Shown here: one piece after another, positions 60,753 to 64,000 of the stretch
Layout: each line of letters begins with the position of its first letter
Numbering within the stretch: position 1 is the first letter of the stretch
Assembly: GCF_029962835.1 (NCBI RefSeq)
Contig: NC_080582.1
Coordinates: 69,312,177-69,376,176, forward strand
Source: Magnolia sinica
Lineage: Eukaryota; Streptophyta; Magnoliopsida; Magnoliales; Magnoliaceae
DNA: 64,000 nt
Direction: 5' to 3'
The notes under the pieces: generated by a model
Told to the model about the DNA's origin: nothing
What the model saw: the letters and a program-made list of their open reading frames with translations, nothing else
The model's database searches: none
Translations under genes and position numbers: made by a program

Positions 60753-61297
60753 GGGAAAAGGTACTATGCGTCTTGACCTCACAATAAGCTCCCGTGAGGT
60801 CGAGCTGTGTGGACCCCACCGTGATGTGAGTCGACCATCAACACTGTGCATTTGATGGGTCCCCTTTAAATTATGGGATATCCCAAAAAACAGCTGTATA
60901 CGGAACTCAGGTGGGCCATACCATTTAAAATCATGTGAAGACACCGTTAAAACATATAAAAGCACTTGGTGGGGCCCACCTAAAATTTGCATGCATCTGA
61001 AACTTGGTCTGAACCCTCATCCAAGTGCGACACACATAATGGATGGGCTGGATTTGCAAACCACATCTCAGTAGGCCCAAAAAATGGTTATGAATGTTTT
61101 AATGGTGCATGGCCCCTCTCCACTTCTGTATGTGGTGTGGTCCACACAAGTCACGGATTGACTTGATTTTTAAGACCTAGGCCCACGATGTTATGGTGCA
61201 TCTGACTGATGGGGTAGATGTTCGAAACGCATCACGGTAGGGCCCACACAGCTCGACCTCATGTGACGGTGAGGTCGAGCGCATAGTACCTTTTCCC
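60753..61297. mobile_element. MITE copy 2 of the AT-microsatellite family
   Basis: 545 bp, starting GGGAAAAGGTACTATGCG and ending CGCATAGTACCTTTTCCC. It is colinear with 13731-14279 and differs at scattered sites only. Flanked by ATTATATATATA on the left and ATATATATATA on the right. Confidence 0.88.
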
Positions 61298-62488
61298 ATA
61301 TATATATATAAAGCTAGTCCAAGATCATTTGCTATTCAGGGTGTTTGACAAACAACATACAAGACAATAGAAAAGCTATTCCAAAATCATCCTATTCCAG
61401 GTGCTTGACAAACAGCATACAAAGCAATAGAATAGCTGGTCCAAGATAGTGACTAGACTAGGATTGTTCAAGACAAGAAGCCTAAAATAGCTTGTTTGGG
61501 TAGCCAAATAACGCTAAAGATCAGTAGTGGCACGTCAGGTCTTTGAAAATGTGCAGCTGCACTAGGCAAATGTGGGGCACTTGAAGATGAGTGATGTAGT
61601 GAGTTGAATATAAAGTAGACTAGTGAGCCTAGCCCACGTTGTAAACCCAACATAGCACCCAGACGGCTTCTGCACGAATTTAATATCGAATAAGGAGAGA
61701 AGTGCTAGGTTTATCCATAGATCAAGCAACTCTCATATGTTTGAGACAATTCTCCTCTCATTACTCTCTTCTACTCCTTCACATTATTACTGCTGAGTGT
61801 TCCCACCTAAACTTGAGTATGCAACACAGGCTACCCATGTTGACGGCCCATGCTGATCAATTGTTGGTGCTGTTTAACATAGTATCAAAGCGGTTGCTCG
61901 ATCCAATCATATGATCAAGAATTAGTTGCGTTCGCATTTTGGGAATGAGCAGAATGTTGAATCCATCCTCTTGTGTTGCTGATCTCCTGTTTGCATTATT
62001 GATTTGGTTCAGTAATTTGCTCTGTTGCACGCATCTGAACTCTGAAGCAACAATCGTTGTTCATGATCTGCATTTGCTCATCTACCAGACCCATCAATAC
62101 CCACTGTTAGTTGCTACTAGGCACGTCTATTGATAACACTGAGTTTTGCTGTTGCAAATGTATGAGATGGAGTTGCTTGGTTTCTAATATCCTTAACACT
62201 CTTTTCTTGAATCCGTGTGCAAAACGTGTGGGCGCTCTATTAGACTTATGATGTACACATTTGCACCATGAAACATCTAGCATGCTTAAAGGTTGAATGT
62301 GGTATGTGTGGGGCATCTGTGAATGGTGGAAAAAGTGGCACATTTATATGACAACTGAATAGTCTAGCATGTACCACAATTGGAATGGGCGGAAAGCATC
62401 CTTTATGCAGAGAGACACCTCCCACCATCCTCACATTAGTCATCAGAGTGGATGATATTCCCTCTTTTTTGCAGTCCTATGCCTAGAT
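61298..62488. other. retrotransposon-like remnant and unclassified sequence
   Basis: At 61876-61892 TTTAACATAGTATCAAAGC resembles an LTR end (TTAACA) followed by a degenerate copia PBS. The CTC-rich stretch before it could be U5. Just after 61298 three near-repeats of GTGCTTGACAAACAGCATAC occur (about 61340, 61400 and 60716 upstream). No gene seen. Confidence 0.4.
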
Positions 62489-62692
62489 GGTGTGTGATGA
62501 ACACAGGATAGTCACACAAATCAAGTGAAATATAAGAGTAAAATGAAGCACTCATCCCAAGGTTTTTTAGTACAATGGCCTCACATAAATGGTGTGTGAT
62601 GAACACAGGATAGTCACATAAATCAAGTGAAATATAAGAGTAAAATAAAGCACTCATCCCAAGGTTTTTTAGTACAATGGCCTCAGGGTATG
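62489..62692. repeat. two-copy 102-bp tandem repeat
   Basis: The unit GGTGTGTGATGAACACAGGA... starts at 62489 and 62591. The copies differ at only a few bases. Confidence 0.92.
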
Positions 62693-62699
62693 ACATGGC

Positions 62700-63360
62700 C
62701 AAGGCTTAGTTTTTTTTGTTTTTTTTTCCGCTTGATAGCACTTTTTGCTCTTTTTTTTTGTAAAGACAAAAATGCCCCTCTGCCAGCCACTCCCTCGTAC
62801 CGCGGTAGCTTGTCTCGGAAGATAAAAAAGAAGATTATGGATCTCATCTCTTGACCGATTTGAGCCGTTCATTTTAATCGGACAATCATGTACAATAGAA
62901 GGGTGTTTTCAATTTTCGAAGATAAGCTCTTTGTGGCCCACAATGGCATTAATGTTGTGGGTTAATTCTAAACTATTTTCTTTAGTACGATCCATATGTG
63001 ATGAGTTTTGCCCTCAAACTTTGGCCAATGACATTAAATTAAAACCCCTTTGATGTGAACGGGTTGAATTTACTTCAAGACAAGCAAGTGAGCCCCACAT
63101 AAGATGTTGGATAGGTAATATGGTGGGCCCTTGCTGCAGGAAGGTCATTTGGCCATTTCCTTTGTTTTCTTCTTCCCTTTTTTCTTTTCACATGAGGGGG
63201 ACCACATGAAGAATCAAAGCTTTTTCGACAATCGTTTTAAAAAACCCTTTCATCTTCGGAGGCAAGCTATTGCCGTAAGAGGGTGCAATTGGTAGAGGAG
63301 CATTTTTGTCATAAAAAAATAAAAAAGTGCCCTCAAGGCCATAAAAGTTAGTTTTGTAGA
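62700..63360. mobile_element. inverted-repeat element, Mutator-like MITE candidate
   Basis: The arm at about 62750-62830 (GACAAAAATGCCCCTCTGCC, then GCTTGTCTCGGAAGAT) is matched in reverse complement at about 63235-63320 (ATCTTCGGAGGCAAGC, then GGAGCATTTTTGTC). The arms are about 85-130 bases long around a ~400-base core. Outer ends and TSD not resolved. Confidence 0.6.
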
Positions 63361-64000
63361 GGGGAGACCATTTTGGCATATGATGAGACACATCATCCCA
63401 TGCCCACCTCAAATGTCACTCTTAATTGGTCAATCAAACCATATGATTGATTGACAATAAAACTCATCATGCTTCTTCTACAACGACACTAAGGCTCCAT
63501 TTGGTGTTTTGAATCATCCAATGTTGCTTGCAACCAACAACACCTTGAGTTGCTTCCTTTAATATGCAAAAAAATATGCCAACTCGGGTGGCCCCATACT
63601 ATATAGGAATAATGCAATGTTAGTGGATTTGCTCCAAACTCCCAACTCAACTTGATGACCTCTTCAGTGGACTTGGCTTCTTCGACGACTCACTAGGCAT
63701 AATGCCCGTGAACTTCTCTCCCAAGGCCACAGATCAATTAAAATGAAAAGATAGAGCTAAATCATCAATATTGGACTGTCTCTTCAGCATCACTCCCATT
63801 AAGCAACCAGAGTCATCTGATTACGCCATGTAAAACCAATGGTCAAGATTGATTGTGGTAAAAAGATGAAATGGTAAACGACCCACATTGCATTGCCGAT
63901 CACTCATAAATTACTGGGTCTTTCAGTCTTAATTATCCAATAACTGATAAATAACAACTAACATAGGAAGTCCAAATCTGTAGCTTGCGTCTAACAACTC
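63361..64000. other. no supported gene to the window end
   Basis: AT-rich sequence without recognisable frames or element ends. Confidence 0.4.

Noticed and set aside
1-64000. CRISPR arrays, bacterial operons, rRNA or tRNA genes
   Set aside because: None seen. The direct repeats present are microsatellites, minisatellites or transposon copies, and no cloverleaf could be supported by eye.

Overview
This window is nuclear DNA of a flowering plant. Evidence: two spliced genes with short GT-AG introns and plant-type products, Ty1/copia and long-LTR retrotransposons, hAT-, PIF/Harbinger- and Mutator-like elements with readable target-site duplications (TSDs), and many GA/CT and AT microsatellites. 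The abundance of a GC-rich quasi-palindromic repeat built on GGGCCCAC, and the low gene density, would fit a large, old-repeat genome such as a magnoliid. That last step is a guess from overall character, not shown by any single feature.

Only two host genes are supported, both on the minus strand. (1) A WDR76/CMR1-type WD40 protein in five exons (15825-22713, 471 codons), with a pair of E2F-like sites about 120-140 bp upstream of its ATG. (2) A plasma-membrane H+-ATPase (AHA/PMA type) in fifteen exons (27521-33833, 955 codons) that appears fully intact down to the C-terminal YTV motif. Two of its introns appear to use GC instead of GT donors. Both exon chains were assembled by hand, and every join keeps the frame.

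Layout. 1-14806: an old plus-strand copia element. It has LTR-like repeats at both ends, a primer-binding site at about 341, a duplicated leader/gag block and a decayed pol. It is swollen by two adjacent PIF/Harbinger-like DNA elements (8699-10478 and 10657-12996) and by a MITE sitting in an AT microsatellite (13731-14279). 15825-22713: WDR76. 22866-27255: repeats, including a short copia LTR with PBS and a MITE. 27521-33910: the H+-ATPase and its TATA box. 34308-38684: a cluster of Mutator-type GGGCCCAC elements and a Tourist-like MITE. 38685-50826: a minus-strand copia element with TSD GGTTG. Its 3' LTR was hit by a 4.1-kb solo LTR (TSD GTTGT), and its pol by a hAT-like element (8-bp TSD). 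50832-64000: more GGGCCCAC elements, two small hAT-like elements, an 894-bp solo LTR with TSD TCCAT, two MITEs and a second copy of the microsatellite-targeting MITE. No host gene was found there.

The most unusual item is the Harbinger-like element at 10657-12996. It holds a fragment resembling the C-terminal tail of Myb/SANT-like proteins. It also holds a nearly intact RNase H1-type hybrid-binding (viroplasmin-like) reading frame that ends in a hydrophobic tail and is broken by one stop codon.
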